Of a stretch of DNA of 30,625 bases, positions 1 to 7,605 are shown one piece after another. Below the pieces are notes generated by a model that did no database searches, was not told the origin of the DNA, and worked only from the letters and a program-made list of their open reading frames with translations. This DNA is from a virus, in IMG/VR virus record IMGVR_UViG_3300024515_000265, positions 1-30,625 of that record, one strand, 5' to 3'. Each line of letters begins with the position of its first letter. Positions within the stretch are counted from its first letter, which is position 1. The position numbers and the translations under genes were made by a program.

Positions 1-6
1 ACCCAT
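1..6 (-). CDS. Start of a further minus-strand gene, cut by the window edge
   Basis: An ATG on the minus strand at 6-4 overlaps the last base of the stop codon of the upstream gene (TAATG arrangement). Only two codons (Met-Gly) lie in the window, so nothing can be said about the product. The overlap is typical of translationally coupled genes here. Confidence 0.4.
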
Positions 7-539
7 TATTTTATAATCTCATCCTTGCCATATTGATCCCAATCTGTGAAGCGATCTCTTCCCAGAAGGTCCTGTAGGTTATGGCACCAAACCCCAGGAT
101 TAGTTGCTTTAAAATCTTTGTCGTCGATCTTCAATGTAGCATTATAACCGAGTTGATTAATATAAGGTAATTTTACACTAATCTGCGGAATAAATCTACG
201 CTTTTCGGTTAAACCGCTCTCGAGCAATCCTTCCGTTTCCTTAACATCAAAGTCAAGCGTACACCAGAAACCGTCTTCTGCATCTAGACAAACGTAGATC
301 ATATCTTCCCACGGACGCCAAGTTTCTACATCATTAACGCCATTAGTTTGGAAACTTTGATTAGCACCAAAATAGATATGCTTGCAGTTATGATTACGTG
401 CAAGTTCCATAATAACATATGGGTCGTGAACACCTACAACAAATAAGGTCTTCATTCCAAATGCAGGAGTGCGTTCAATCTCCACACCAGTGAAGAATGT
501 AATACCTTCGCTGACTCCGTCTGTGTAATCACGCTTCAT
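6..539 (-). CDS. Conserved phage protein of unknown function, 177 aa
   Basis: No family was recognised with certainty. The 177-residue protein has no signal peptide or membrane segment and reads as a compact soluble enzyme-like protein: the N-terminal third resembles a small alpha/beta unit (hydrophobic LFVVGV near residue 32, then a helix and IYFGANQSF near 55-63), followed by alternating polar/hydrophobic strands and a Trp/Cys-containing segment near the C-terminus (GVWCHNL). The start ATG overlaps the stop of the upstream gene (ATGA) and has an AAGGAAA ribosome site. It lies in the same minus-strand run as the DpdA-like gene, and the next gene starts on its stop codon. A link to 7-deazaguanine chemistry is only a guess from position. 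Confidence 0.75.
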   Translation of the reverse strand: MKRDYTDGVSEGITFFTGVEIERTPAFGMKTLFVVGVHDPYVIMELARNHNCKHIYFGANQSFQTNGVNDVETWRPWEDMIYVCLDAEDGFWCTLDFDVKETEGLLESGLTEKRRFIPQISVKLPYINQLGYNATLKIDDKDFKATNPGVWCHNLQDLLGRDRFTDWDQYGKDEIIK

Positions 540-1102
540 TCATTTTCCTTAAAGTCAATAACATTGCCATCTTCGTCGGCTTGGATAATACGACGATAAC
601 CGTTTTCGCCTTCAATCACAATAGGACCCCAAATCCACATTTCGCTATCACTAGAAGACCAATCTCTGCTTTCTAGTGCATCGTAATAGCCATCTTCTTC
701 CATTGCTTCTTCAATTTCTGCTTGCTCATCTTCGTCAATGTCATCTGGCCATTCTACGTCTGCCCAACAACCGTCAAAGGTTGATTCGAGCTCAACTTCT
801 TCAATATTATTATAGTAGCAGTTGTTAATATCTATGCTGTCTTTAGATCCATCACCGCCTGGTACATAATCAAACTCAAACTTTGGCGGGTTTCCATCGT
901 TAGTATAAACAATCCAAGATCCTCCACGCCAACCAGTTTTGTGAATAATTTCTTGTCCGTCTTTAGTAAAGTGTTCGTGTTCTTCAATAGACTTTTTGTA
1001 GTATGTACTTACAGTCCAAGCGGTAAGTTCTTTCTTTTCTGTAGTTTCGTCGCTACTATATGATGGTGAGGTATCGTCTGATGAAAAAGGCCAAGTTGCC
1101 AT
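536..1102 (-). CDS. Acidic hypothetical protein, 188 aa
   Basis: Function unknown. The protein is strongly acidic, with Asp/Glu runs between about residues 115 and 145 and a Ser/Asp-rich N-terminus, and contains many aromatic residues (Trp and Tyr pairs). There is no membrane segment or signal peptide. The acidic, DNA-mimic-like composition is common in small phage proteins that bind host factors, but nothing in the sequence proves this. The gene is preceded by a consensus sigma-70 promoter lying in the upstream small gene, so it is probably expressed early and strongly. Its stop overlaps the next start by 4 bases. Confidence 0.75.
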   Translation of the reverse strand: MATWPFSSDDTSPSYSSDETTEKKELTAWTVSTYYKKSIEEHEHFTKDGQEIIHKTGWRGGSWIVYTNDGNPPKFEFDYVPGGDGSKDSIDINNCYYNNIEEVELESTFDGCWADVEWPDDIDEDEQAEIEEAMEEDGYYDALESRDWSSSDSEMWIWGPIVIEGENGYRRIIQADEDGNVIDFKENE

Positions 1103-1104
1103 AA

Positions 1105-1275
1105 TTATTTTTCCTTTTTAGCAAATAATCTTTTAATGGACTGAATTAAATTATAGTATCTAAAATGATAATTGTCAAGAAATGCTGAGCTCAAAAGAGG
1201 TTCTCTATGCGGACATCTTCCTTGATTCCAATCACAATTTGGTTGAATTTGTAAATTACAGGTTTGGCATTTCAT
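1105..1275 (-). CDS. Small cysteine-rich protein, 56 aa, possible zinc ribbon
   Basis: This short gene begins with ATG at 1275, overlapping the TGA of the preceding gene (ATGA), and ends with TAA at 1105, two bases before the next gene. The translation starts MKCQTCNLQIQPNCDWNQGR and then has CPH. Cys3-x2-Cys6, Cys14 and Cys21-x-His23 could bind one zinc ion; the remainder is a basic, aromatic tail (NLIQSIKRLFAKKEK). Small proteins with a similar DWxQGRCPH pattern occur in T4-like marine phages as far as I recall, with no known function. The perfect promoter for the next gene lies inside its coding sequence. Confidence 0.65.
   Translation of the reverse strand: MKCQTCNLQIQPNCDWNQGRCPHREPLLSSAFLDNYHFRYYNLIQSIKRLFAKKEK
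1150..1178 (-). promoter_or_regulatory. Consensus sigma-70 promoter
   Basis: On the minus strand the -35 box TTGACA (1178-1173) and the -10 box TATAAT (1155-1150) are separated by exactly 17 bases, a complete match to the sigma-70 consensus. It lies inside the 56-aa small gene and would start transcription near 1143, about 40 bases before the acidic 188-aa protein. This is expected for an early T4-like promoter read by unmodified host RNA polymerase. Confidence 0.8.
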
Positions 1276-1454
1276 TCTTCCAACCCCGCCTGTTTTGCCC
1301 TTAGCATTTCGATCTCATCTTTTAAAAAGAGTCGTTTCTTTTTAAGTTCGTGAATATTCTCTTCCCCAAATATTCCTGTTCTTTCCATATCGTCTACTTT
1401 TTTATCAAGCATACGATGTGCTTCTTCCAAGTGCTTAATTCTATTTTCGTACAT
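1272..1454 (-). CDS. Small DUF465/YdcH-like helical protein, 60 aa
   Basis: The ATG at 1454 was preferred over upstream alternatives because a GAGG ribosome site lies 6 bases before it and the HNH gene then ends just before it; a longer reading frame to 1523 would overlap that gene. The 60-residue protein is almost entirely charged alpha-helix. It contains RIKHLEEAHRMLDKKVDDME, then HELKKKRLFLKDEIEML, the pattern of the DUF465 (YdcH) family: two antiparallel helices with a conserved KKxxLxLKDEI segment. The role of this family is unknown. Its stop overlaps the start of the next small gene. Confidence 0.75.
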   Translation of the reverse strand: MYENRIKHLEEAHRMLDKKVDDMERTGIFGEENIHELKKKRLFLKDEIEMLRAKQAGLEE

Positions 1455-1455
1455 A

Positions 1456-1857
1456 TTAAACCTCTTCAAATAAAGTTGTGAACATCTTATTTGTATAAGA
1501 ATATTTCTTTTTGTGATCTCCAAACATTTTACTTTTTTCGTTATGGCAATTTGCGCACAAGATTTTTAAATTGTCTGAAGATGTATTGCCTTTATCACCG
1601 TCGTGATGATCTATGGTAAGACTTCTATACGGATCTCTACAAAACCATCCAAGGTATCCTGATTGGTTTTCGCATCCTTTTGATTGCATCCATTCGTCCA
1701 CTTCAAACCTTAACACAGTTCTATGAAGATTGCAAAAAGTTTTCCATTTCCAGGTAGGTGTACCATCTTTTTTAACATAACCTTTATGGTACCCTACTTG
1801 AGTATTGCAACCGGGTAAACTACATTTAGGAGCGTGATTCCTAGATAGAGATCGCAT
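1456..1857 (-). CDS. HNH homing-type endonuclease, 133 aa
   Basis: The HNH core is visible at residues 80-108: LTIDHHDGDKGN, then SSDNLKILCANCHNEKS. The His pair near 84-85, the Asn near 96-97 and the terminal HN form the beta-beta-alpha-metal nuclease site, and Cys101/Cys104 with the N-terminal CxxxxC (12, 17) are likely zinc ligands. Such proteins nick or cut double-stranded DNA. Small free-standing HNH genes in T4-like phages are usually mobile homing endonucleases inserted between core genes. Here it sits 8 bases downstream of the DpdA-like gene. There is no obvious intron nearby, since both flanking genes appear intact. It could instead have a packaging or restriction-like role. Confidence 0.85.
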   Translation of the reverse strand: MRSLSRNHAPKCSLPGCNTQVGYHKGYVKKDGTPTWKWKTFCNLHRTVLRFEVDEWMQSKGCENQSGYLGWFCRDPYRSLTIDHHDGDKGNTSSDNLKILCANCHNEKSKMFGDHKKKYSYTNKMFTTLFEEV

Positions 1858-1865
1858 TTTAAGCC

Positions 1866-3422
1866 TTATTCAACTTTTAAATTATCCAACTCTTCGTCTT
1901 CTCTGTCGTCAGTCCAAGGAACTTCAACAGTTCCATCTTCTTTGACTTCATCAAAAAGACTATCTACAATGTTAGTAACACCACCACGTAGACGAGCACC
2001 TTCTAAGTTTTGTAAAAATCCAAGACGTTCTGCTTCAGCAATCATTTCAAATGCTTCTTCTTTAGTCTTGAGTTCAAACAATTCTTCAACAAATCTATTA
2101 AAATACAGAATGTTGCGCGGTACCCATTCTGAGTATTCATCACTTTTATCTGCATCTTTAACCTTGCGCCAGTGTCTCCAATCTGGTCTGTGACTTGCAT
2201 ATTCAATATCTGCTAGATTATTAGATCTTTGAACAGCACGAATGTGACATTCAACATTATGACCCATCATTAGAGCATAGGCAAAACTATCCCAAGAAGT
2301 TTTACCTTCTTTACCAATCTTGTTTAACATTCCCGGTGCATAGTGGCAAATATCAGCGACTGTAAGTCTGCGACCAAAATCGGATTCGAAAGGAAAAGGT
2401 ATATCGTGCCGTCTGGCAAGACTCTTATTGTCCGGGGCTTTATCCATGATAACAGAGAATCGCTTATTGGTATGTTGGGCGTTAGTATATACCAATCCGT
2501 GAGCTGTTGCGATGAAAGGTGATGCGCAGTCAAAGGAAATTGTGAAGTTTTCATTTACGTGCTTTCTAATTTGACGCTGAATGCTTGTTAGATAACAAGC
2601 CCAGTCCAACTGTGCAGTACCCAAGAAGTGCATCCAATCCTTGCCTTCTAGCATACCGTCAAACCGCATAGTAATCAGTCTACGTAGTGTAATAGGCATC
2701 TTACACATATTAGCACCACCCATAGCCCATCCTTCTGCGGCTCTGTCTCCGTACTTGCTAGTATCGGAGTATTCTTTTACACCCTGGTACCACGCTTCTG
2801 CGTTTTCCCAGTTACTACCCTGTAAAACATTTAACAGTTTAGTACCGCCATCTTTTGCACCTAAACGATTTTGAATAAAATATTCATTGTTAAATCTTGT
2901 TTTATCTAAACAATCTTGAAATGATTTTAAACCTGTCTTTGGACTATGAATATGGTCACAAGCCCAGGTCGGAACGTCTAGCATCATTGACCAATCAGCA
3001 GTAACATCTAGCCAAGTTAAGATCTTTTCGCGAGTTTTATTTGCTTCTGAGCCTTCAAAATTTTGCCAGTCGAACTTAATAACACCTTTACCGATCTGAT
3101 AACCGCCTGAATCACCTAATATCATAGTAGCGTTACGATCACGTTGTTGAATCATAGATTCTTGTGTGATACTTTTATTAATGTCTAACTGTGCGTGACC
3201 TGCTGAATACAACGCATATTTGTAATAAAAATAGCCTTGCTCTGGATTCAAGAAGTTCATACCTTCAATGCCGCGATCAAATCCTTGAGGAACGCGATCG
3301 TCTGGAATAAATTTTTCTAAACGTTGTTTTGCAACGTATGTAGAATAGAAAGAACTAATAGCAGGTAAGTAAACCGCATAGTCTTTCTGTAATGGTGTTA
3401 AATCAACTGGTTGTTGTTTCAT
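1866..3422 (-). CDS. dpdA: DpdA-like 7-deazaguanine DNA transglycosylase (TGT superfamily), 518 aa
   Basis: This protein belongs to the tRNA-guanine transglycosylase superfamily. It shows GDSGGYQ (residues 103-109, the general-acid Asp motif), LDVP (148-151), LQG (200-202), AMGG (233-236), HFLG (265-268) and FDCASPF (297-303), whose Asp298 matches the catalytic nucleophile in the TGT FDC motif. The usual TGT zinc cluster (CxCxxC followed by His) is not evident. Phage members of this type are called DpdA and exchange guanine in DNA for a 7-deazaguanine such as preQ0, protecting against host restriction. A QueC-like preQ0 enzyme at the other end of the window supports this. The gene overlaps its upstream neighbour by 20 bases and lies beside gp45 and gp43. 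Activity on tRNA rather than DNA cannot be excluded. Confidence 0.82.
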   Translation of the reverse strand: MKQQPVDLTPLQKDYAVYLPAISSFYSTYVAKQRLEKFIPDDRVPQGFDRGIEGMNFLNPEQGYFYYKYALYSAGHAQLDINKSITQESMIQQRDRNATMILGDSGGYQIGKGVIKFDWQNFEGSEANKTREKILTWLDVTADWSMMLDVPTWACDHIHSPKTGLKSFQDCLDKTRFNNEYFIQNRLGAKDGGTKLLNVLQGSNWENAEAWYQGVKEYSDTSKYGDRAAEGWAMGGANMCKMPITLRRLITMRFDGMLEGKDWMHFLGTAQLDWACYLTSIQRQIRKHVNENFTISFDCASPFIATAHGLVYTNAQHTNKRFSVIMDKAPDNKSLARRHDIPFPFESDFGRRLTVADICHYAPGMLNKIGKEGKTSWDSFAYALMMGHNVECHIRAVQRSNNLADIEYASHRPDWRHWRKVKDADKSDEYSEWVPRNILYFNRFVEELFELKTKEEAFEMIAEAERLGFLQNLEGARLRGGVTNIVDSLFDEVKEDGTVEVPWTDDREDEELDNLKVE

Positions 3423-3771
3423 AATCTCTCGCTAAATGTGCTGTAAGTTCTACTCTTGTCTTTGCCTGTTCTAATTGGTCTAATGCAATGCGAACTGCTT
3501 CGTTAGTTGTTGCTAACTTGTACCATTCTTCTTCTTGCTTCATACGTTTAATAGCCCAGTCAATGGCTTTTTCTGCGTCATTATTTAGGCCTACGTTTGC
3601 AGACCCTGCATAAATCTTCATCCACGTATGGCCATCAAATACTTCCATATCGCTGCCGTTTAATCTCAACATACCTTGAGAAGGATTTGACATATTAGAT
3701 GACACATAGGGAAGCGAACTTCCCCCTGCGGCATACATATGTTTGCTGGAACTACTAACGTTATTAATCAT
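3403..3771 (-). CDS. Conserved phage protein, 122 aa, unknown function
   Basis: The N-terminal half is Ser/Asn/Gly-rich and includes a short pattern seen in phage surface proteins (GMLRLNGSDMEVFDGHTWMK near residues 33-52: a product-plus-'EVFDGxxW' beta-hairpin repeat). The C-terminal half is a charged helix from about residue 62 to 115 (AEKAIDWAIKRMKQEEEWYK). No enzymatic motif is present. The start is at 3771, directly on the stop of gp45, and the C-terminus overlaps the DpdA-like gene. Its place in the replication cluster suggests co-expression with gp45. It is not recognisably gp62, which might be expected near here. Confidence 0.75.
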   Translation of the reverse strand: MINNVSSSSKHMYAAGGSSLPYVSSNMSNPSQGMLRLNGSDMEVFDGHTWMKIYAGSANVGLNNDAEKAIDWAIKRMKQEEEWYKLATTNEAVRIALDQLEQAKTRVELTAHLARDYETTTS

Positions 3772-4508
3772 TAGGCCGCCTGTGCTGGAATAATGTATTT
3801 GTATGTTGCCAATCCGCTGTCTAGAGTGATTTGGATAGCACCTTCATTTGACAAACTCATCTTTGTGTTGTTGACATCGGCAATCTTAAGAATGCTCAAG
3901 ATTGGAAGCACCGGCCAAGTCCAACCACGATCCAGTTTACCTGCAACGTTCTGTGCAAAAATAAACTCACCGCCGTGTGTGCTTGCATCACCAAAGATAA
4001 ATTTCAAATTGCCACCGTCAGTTTTTGCAAGGAATGTTGGATGTTCGCTGTTAGCACCAGCTTGGAAATTAAAACGCTGTACAGCAGCAACGGTTGGCTC
4101 TAGTTCAACATCCCACTTAACACCGCGGAACTTAACAGTCTTCATCTTTTCGTTGATGATTTCCTGATTCATAAAGCGATAGTCGTTGCGGAAATCGCCG
4201 TCTTTGTTTTCAAAGTGGATACCGACGGGGATAGTTTCACCATTACGTTCTGCTGATGTGATAGTAATTTTTGCATCATCCTTGTATTCGCTGCCATCTA
4301 ACAAATATTTCAACTTGTTAAGTTGCGGCATACCAAATACACCAATCATATCTGGATAAGGATTAGCAGTTTCTGCATCCATAATAACTGAACGGTCATC
4401 TGCCATTGAGTTAATTGTAGTCTTTTCTTCTGTGCCTGTAACTTTGACTGTGGTTAAAAAGCCTAGGTTTTGTGTATGTGACACAATGTCTTGTAAAATG
4501 TCTTTCAT
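3771..4508 (-). CDS. 45: DNA polymerase sliding clamp, gp45-like, 245 aa
   Basis: The protein fits the T4 gp45 clamp in length (T4 protein is 228 aa), in position next to gp43 and in sequence style. The N-terminal helix is MKDILQDIVSHTQNLGFL, the internal segments resemble clamp beta strands, and it ends in the clamp-like strand ATYKYIIPAQAA. The clamp is a trimeric ring that tethers gp43 to DNA and, in T4, activates late transcription. A GGAGAT ribosome site precedes ATG 4508, and a sigma-70-like promoter lies in the 61-base gap after gp43, so it has its own start of transcription in addition to read-through. Confidence 0.85.
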   Translation of the reverse strand: MKDILQDIVSHTQNLGFLTTVKVTGTEEKTTINSMADDRSVIMDAETANPYPDMIGVFGMPQLNKLKYLLDGSEYKDDAKITITSAERNGETIPVGIHFENKDGDFRNDYRFMNQEIINEKMKTVKFRGVKWDVELEPTVAAVQRFNFQAGANSEHPTFLAKTDGGNLKFIFGDASTHGGEFIFAQNVAGKLDRGWTWPVLPILSILKIADVNNTKMSLSNEGAIQITLDSGLATYKYIIPAQAA

Positions 4509-4532
4509 TTAGATATCTCCATGTATATTAAG

Positions 4533-4561
4533 ATTATATTTAGATCGTGAATAAAAATCAA
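4533..4561 (-). promoter_or_regulatory. Sigma-70-like promoter for gp45
   Basis: On the minus strand TTGATT (4561-4556) and TATAAT (4538-4533) are 17 bases apart. Transcription would start near 4526, giving an 18-base leader with GGAGAT before ATG 4508. The box starts 9 bases after the gp43 stop codon, in the only gap of the replication cluster. Confidence 0.65.
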
Positions 4562-4569
4562 CCTTGAAA

Positions 4570-7239
4570 TCACTCAAAATCAAATAATTTGCTAAAGGTA
4601 TTATCATTTCTAGTAGAACTGATATCCCATTCTAGTACTCCAATTAAGTTTTCTAATTTTTCATCGATAACAGTAGTTTCCATCAAACCGTCATCGAATG
4701 GTAAATCTTTAAACCATTGAGGTAAACGTAGTTCGTCTACAGGATATGCTACTGACGTATATCCCATAGGATTGTCTTTTAATTTGCAGACAATGACTTT
4801 TGCTCCGTCGACGATTTGCATTGAGTATTTGTCGTCGTAGAGGCGTTTGAGCGTATTCCAATTAAGGCTTGCTCTAACATGACCAGGCATATTTGCCTTG
4901 CCAGCTTTCTTCTCTTTACTGGCGTATTCTGTAATGTTGTTTGCACGTTTTGGTGATCCTTTCTCCCATCCTGGGCGTGTTTTAAAATCTGTTCTAAAGT
5001 CTGTAATAAACTCTAGTACTTCTTCTTGCGGAGCTCCATTAAGAACTTTTGTAAGTACGTCACTTAAAAAGTCTTGGATAACAACCGGGGTATCTGACCT
5101 TTTGAGGTCAAGCCCCATTGCTTTGATCTTGCCTGGCTTGCCATCGACGTCTGCCCGCTTTCCTTCTTTGTCGTAGTAGAGCACGGCATATCGTTTCTTT
5201 GTGATGAATAGTCCTTTGGAAGCAACAATCTCGCGACCTGCTTTGATGACCTCTCCTCGAGATTTTGGAACGTGGAAGGCATCTTGCATGAATTTGACGA
5301 AAGTACCATTTACAGTTTCTCCTATAGTGTCATAAAGTTCAACAACGTTTTCCTTATTCCAAGGAACAAGGCCCTTCTCAATGTCTTTCTTCAGCGTTGA
5401 ATAAGCTGAAAAATAACAAGAGTCTGTGTCACCGTAGATCACTGATTTGCCAACGTGATCATATTCTCCGGTAATAATTTCATTAACTTTACTTGCCATA
5501 TGTTTGGCAATCTGACGTCCTGTAAGCGTAGTACTTTGACCAATTCTATTATCAAAGAAACGGCAACCTGGGTTAAGAATAGCACCGTACAAACTGTTTA
5601 GGTTAATCTTCTTAACTAGTTGTCGTTTATCCCAGTATTCTTCTTCAACAGTATTACCTGCCTTGATGCATTCTTTAAGTTTGGCCTGCATCTCTTTACG
5701 TTCTTTGTACCAACGTGCTAACAGACCTGGAATGATACCTTCTACTTCATAGGTAAAGATAGTTCCATTTGCTGAGATCATCCAAGGTTGGTTGCTTTCA
5801 AAGATTAAATCATAGATTTGTGCGGCCGACAGGGTATCACTACCGCCGCCTTCCCAGTCGATGGTAATTTCTCGACCAACTTCTTTGTTCATAACAGAAG
5901 TATATTCTAATGATCCAAATATTCCTTCCCAAGCAGCAGCAAATGATTTACCCTTGCCCATTTCTGTTTCAAGATGTGCTTTGGTACCATCTGCACGTAG
6001 TTGTCCTACAATAGTTTCCGGGCCCATATTCAGCGCACGAATCGCAGACGGATACAGTGAGTTAATATCTAATGAGCCAATCCACTCGTGGATGCCTTTC
6101 TTTGGATATGCAACATAAGCGCCAGCGGCCTGTGTGTCTCCTTGCTCCTCCATCTTTTTACGATTAGGAACAATCATACCACGACGGTGAGCTTCATTAA
6201 TAATGGCTTGTTCAGTTACGGCAACAGCACCCATTGTTGTCTGTAGCAGAACTGTGTTTTCGTGTGCAATCTTGTTGGACAGGTCTAGGAATTTTAGTTT
6301 CTTATCTAGTTTGTCAAGTAGTGCAGTATCTTGTCTGTTATATTCAATAAACTTTTTAAAGTCATTGTTATATAATTGATCAAGCGTTCCCTCGTAGGCA
6401 ACCTTCTTTTCACCAACTTCCATTTCACCGATGGCATCTAATCGATAGGTGTGTCTTTCTTCATATGTGTATTTTCGATATAATTCTAAATAGTCCATAT
6501 GCACACGACCGATAAGATCATATGTAACAGCAGTCTTTCCGTACTTTTCGTATTCACGTTTCTTAGGATAACAATCCCACAAACAGAAACGTTTAGTATC
6601 CTCTTTGCTTAGAACTTTAATAACACGATTTACAGTATACGGAATATCAAAACCTTCACTGTTCCAACCAGACAACACATCAGCATCTTGAATAAGATCT
6701 AAAAATGTATCCAACATATCTGCTTCGTTGTCAAATAACATCGTGTTAGGAAATTCTTCGACAGCCTTTTGAGCTTCTTCCATTGACATTGTCTTTGGAG
6801 GAATAGCAAGACATACAAGTGTGTCCAACCATTGCAGGTGAACAGCAATTGCGGTAATTGGCATAAATGCATCATCAGGCGAAGCGTAGCCACGTTCTGG
6901 ATCAAAATCTACTTCAATATCGAAGTAGGCTGCATTTAGTTTCGGCGCATCAATGTTTAGATAATGATCTTCTAAACAACGAAAGATTGGATTAATATCT
7001 GATTCGTATAGTTTTTTGTTAGAATGAATTGCAAGTTCTTTGCGAAGTTCTTTTACATTCTTACAACTTACACGGCTTAGTGGTTCACCCTTGATAGATT
7101 GAAATTTACCTTTAGGGTCATAGTAATAGAAAAGATGTTTGGCAGGATAATCCTTAAAATGCCTTTCACCTTTATCATTTCGCTCGACGACACGAATAGT
7201 ATCGTCCTCGCGATCATAGAAAGCGTCAACGTAACTCAT
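4570..7239 (-). CDS. 43: Family B DNA polymerase, gp43-like, 889 aa
   Basis: This is the replicative polymerase with proofreading exonuclease. Exo I is YFDIEV (105-110), Exo II is WNSEGFDIPY (192-201) and Exo III is EYNRQDTALLDKLD (299-312). Polymerase motif A is SLDINSLYPS (389-398), motif B is KKINLNSLYGA (543-553) and motif C is YGDTDS (602-607), so all catalytic acids are present. The last residues (TFSKLFDFE) match the clamp-binding tail of T4 gp43. Length is close to T4 (898 aa). The ATG at 7239 was chosen over one 12 codons upstream because it has an AGGAG site and the upstream region forms an operator-like hairpin. It is probably regulated by gp43 binding to that hairpin. Confidence 0.95.
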   Translation of the reverse strand: MSYVDAFYDREDDTIRVVERNDKGERHFKDYPAKHLFYYYDPKGKFQSIKGEPLSRVSCKNVKELRKELAIHSNKKLYESDINPIFRCLEDHYLNIDAPKLNAAYFDIEVDFDPERGYASPDDAFMPITAIAVHLQWLDTLVCLAIPPKTMSMEEAQKAVEEFPNTMLFDNEADMLDTFLDLIQDADVLSGWNSEGFDIPYTVNRVIKVLSKEDTKRFCLWDCYPKKREYEKYGKTAVTYDLIGRVHMDYLELYRKYTYEERHTYRLDAIGEMEVGEKKVAYEGTLDQLYNNDFKKFIEYNRQDTALLDKLDKKLKFLDLSNKIAHENTVLLQTTMGAVAVTEQAIINEAHRRGMIVPNRKKMEEQGDTQAAGAYVAYPKKGIHEWIGSLDINSLYPSAIRALNMGPETIVGQLRADGTKAHLETEMGKGKSFAAAWEGIFGSLEYTSVMNKEVGREITIDWEGGGSDTLSAAQIYDLIFESNQPWMISANGTIFTYEVEGIIPGLLARWYKERKEMQAKLKECIKAGNTVEEEYWDKRQLVKKINLNSLYGAILNPGCRFFDNRIGQSTTLTGRQIAKHMASKVNEIITGEYDHVGKSVIYGDTDSCYFSAYSTLKKDIEKGLVPWNKENVVELYDTIGETVNGTFVKFMQDAFHVPKSRGEVIKAGREIVASKGLFITKKRYAVLYYDKEGKRADVDGKPGKIKAMGLDLKRSDTPVVIQDFLSDVLTKVLNGAPQEEVLEFITDFRTDFKTRPGWEKGSPKRANNITEYASKEKKAGKANMPGHVRASLNWNTLKRLYDDKYSMQIVDGAKVIVCKLKDNPMGYTSVAYPVDELRLPQWFKDLPFDDGLMETTVIDEKLENLIGVLEWDISSTRNDNTFSKLFDFE

Positions 7240-7243
7240 TTTT

Positions 7244-7267
7244 CTCCTATGCAATTTACGGCTTGCA
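7244..7267 (-). promoter_or_regulatory. Hairpin before gene 43, candidate autoregulatory translational operator
   Basis: On the minus strand TGCAA (7267-7263), an 8-base loop GCCGTAAA and TTGCA (7254-7250) form a 5-bp hairpin followed immediately by TAGGAG and the gp43 ATG. The T4 gp43 operator likewise has a 5-bp stem and an 8-base loop upstream of its ribosome site and is bound by gp43. The geometry matches; the loop sequence does not. Confidence 0.5.
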
Positions 7268-7314
7268 AATACCAAAAATGCGGTTTATGGCCCAGCCTAC
7301 CATCTATCTTATAT

Positions 7315-7605
7315 TTAACTAATTAGCATTCTTACCAGCCCAACACTATCAATGGTGGTGAGCAGGATGTAGTTAGCCAGCATCCCAAAAGATTTCCTAG
7401 TCCAAGCAGCCCAAGCATACATAGCACAACCAGTGATCCAAATAGGATATAAAGCAAGGAGTGGAGGATTGGGTACTGTGACAGCCATTGTGATGCTACA
7501 TCCAATTGAGATAGCCCAAGCAAGGAGCTCAATAATAAAACGTAAACGGTTAGATGCCCAATCATCTTTGATCCATTGTATAGTTGGTTGAAAATATTCT
7601 ATCAT
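7315..7605 (-). CDS. Small inner-membrane protein, 96 aa
   Basis: Three hydrophobic stretches are visible: about residues 24-44 (IIELLAWAISIGCSITMAV), 48-66 (LLALYPIWITGCAMYAWAA) and 74-94 (MLANYILLTTIDSVGLVRM), with an amphipathic N-terminus containing conserved-looking aromatic residues (YFQPTIQWIKDDW). It is probably a polytopic inner-membrane protein. No transporter or enzyme motif was recognised. The start ATG overlaps the stop of the DsbA-like gene (ATGA), so the two are translated together, and a short gap separates it from gp43. Confidence 0.8.
   Translation of the reverse strand: MIEYFQPTIQWIKDDWASNRLRFIIELLAWAISIGCSITMAVTVPNPPLLALYPIWITGCAMYAWAAWTRKSFGMLANYILLTTIDSVGLVRMLIS

Noticed and set aside
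3403-3771. Possible gp62 clamp-loader small subunit
   Set aside because: Next to gp45 and of suitable size, but the Ser/Asn-rich N-terminus and 'EVFDGxxW' pattern do not resemble gp62.
3793-4167. 124-aa plus-strand reading frame
   Set aside because: Shadow of the gp45 gene on the opposite strand.
7239-7275. Twelve-codon N-terminal extension of gp43
   Set aside because: The extension would be translated through the operator-like hairpin and lacks a ribosome site, whereas ATG 7239 has AGGAG.
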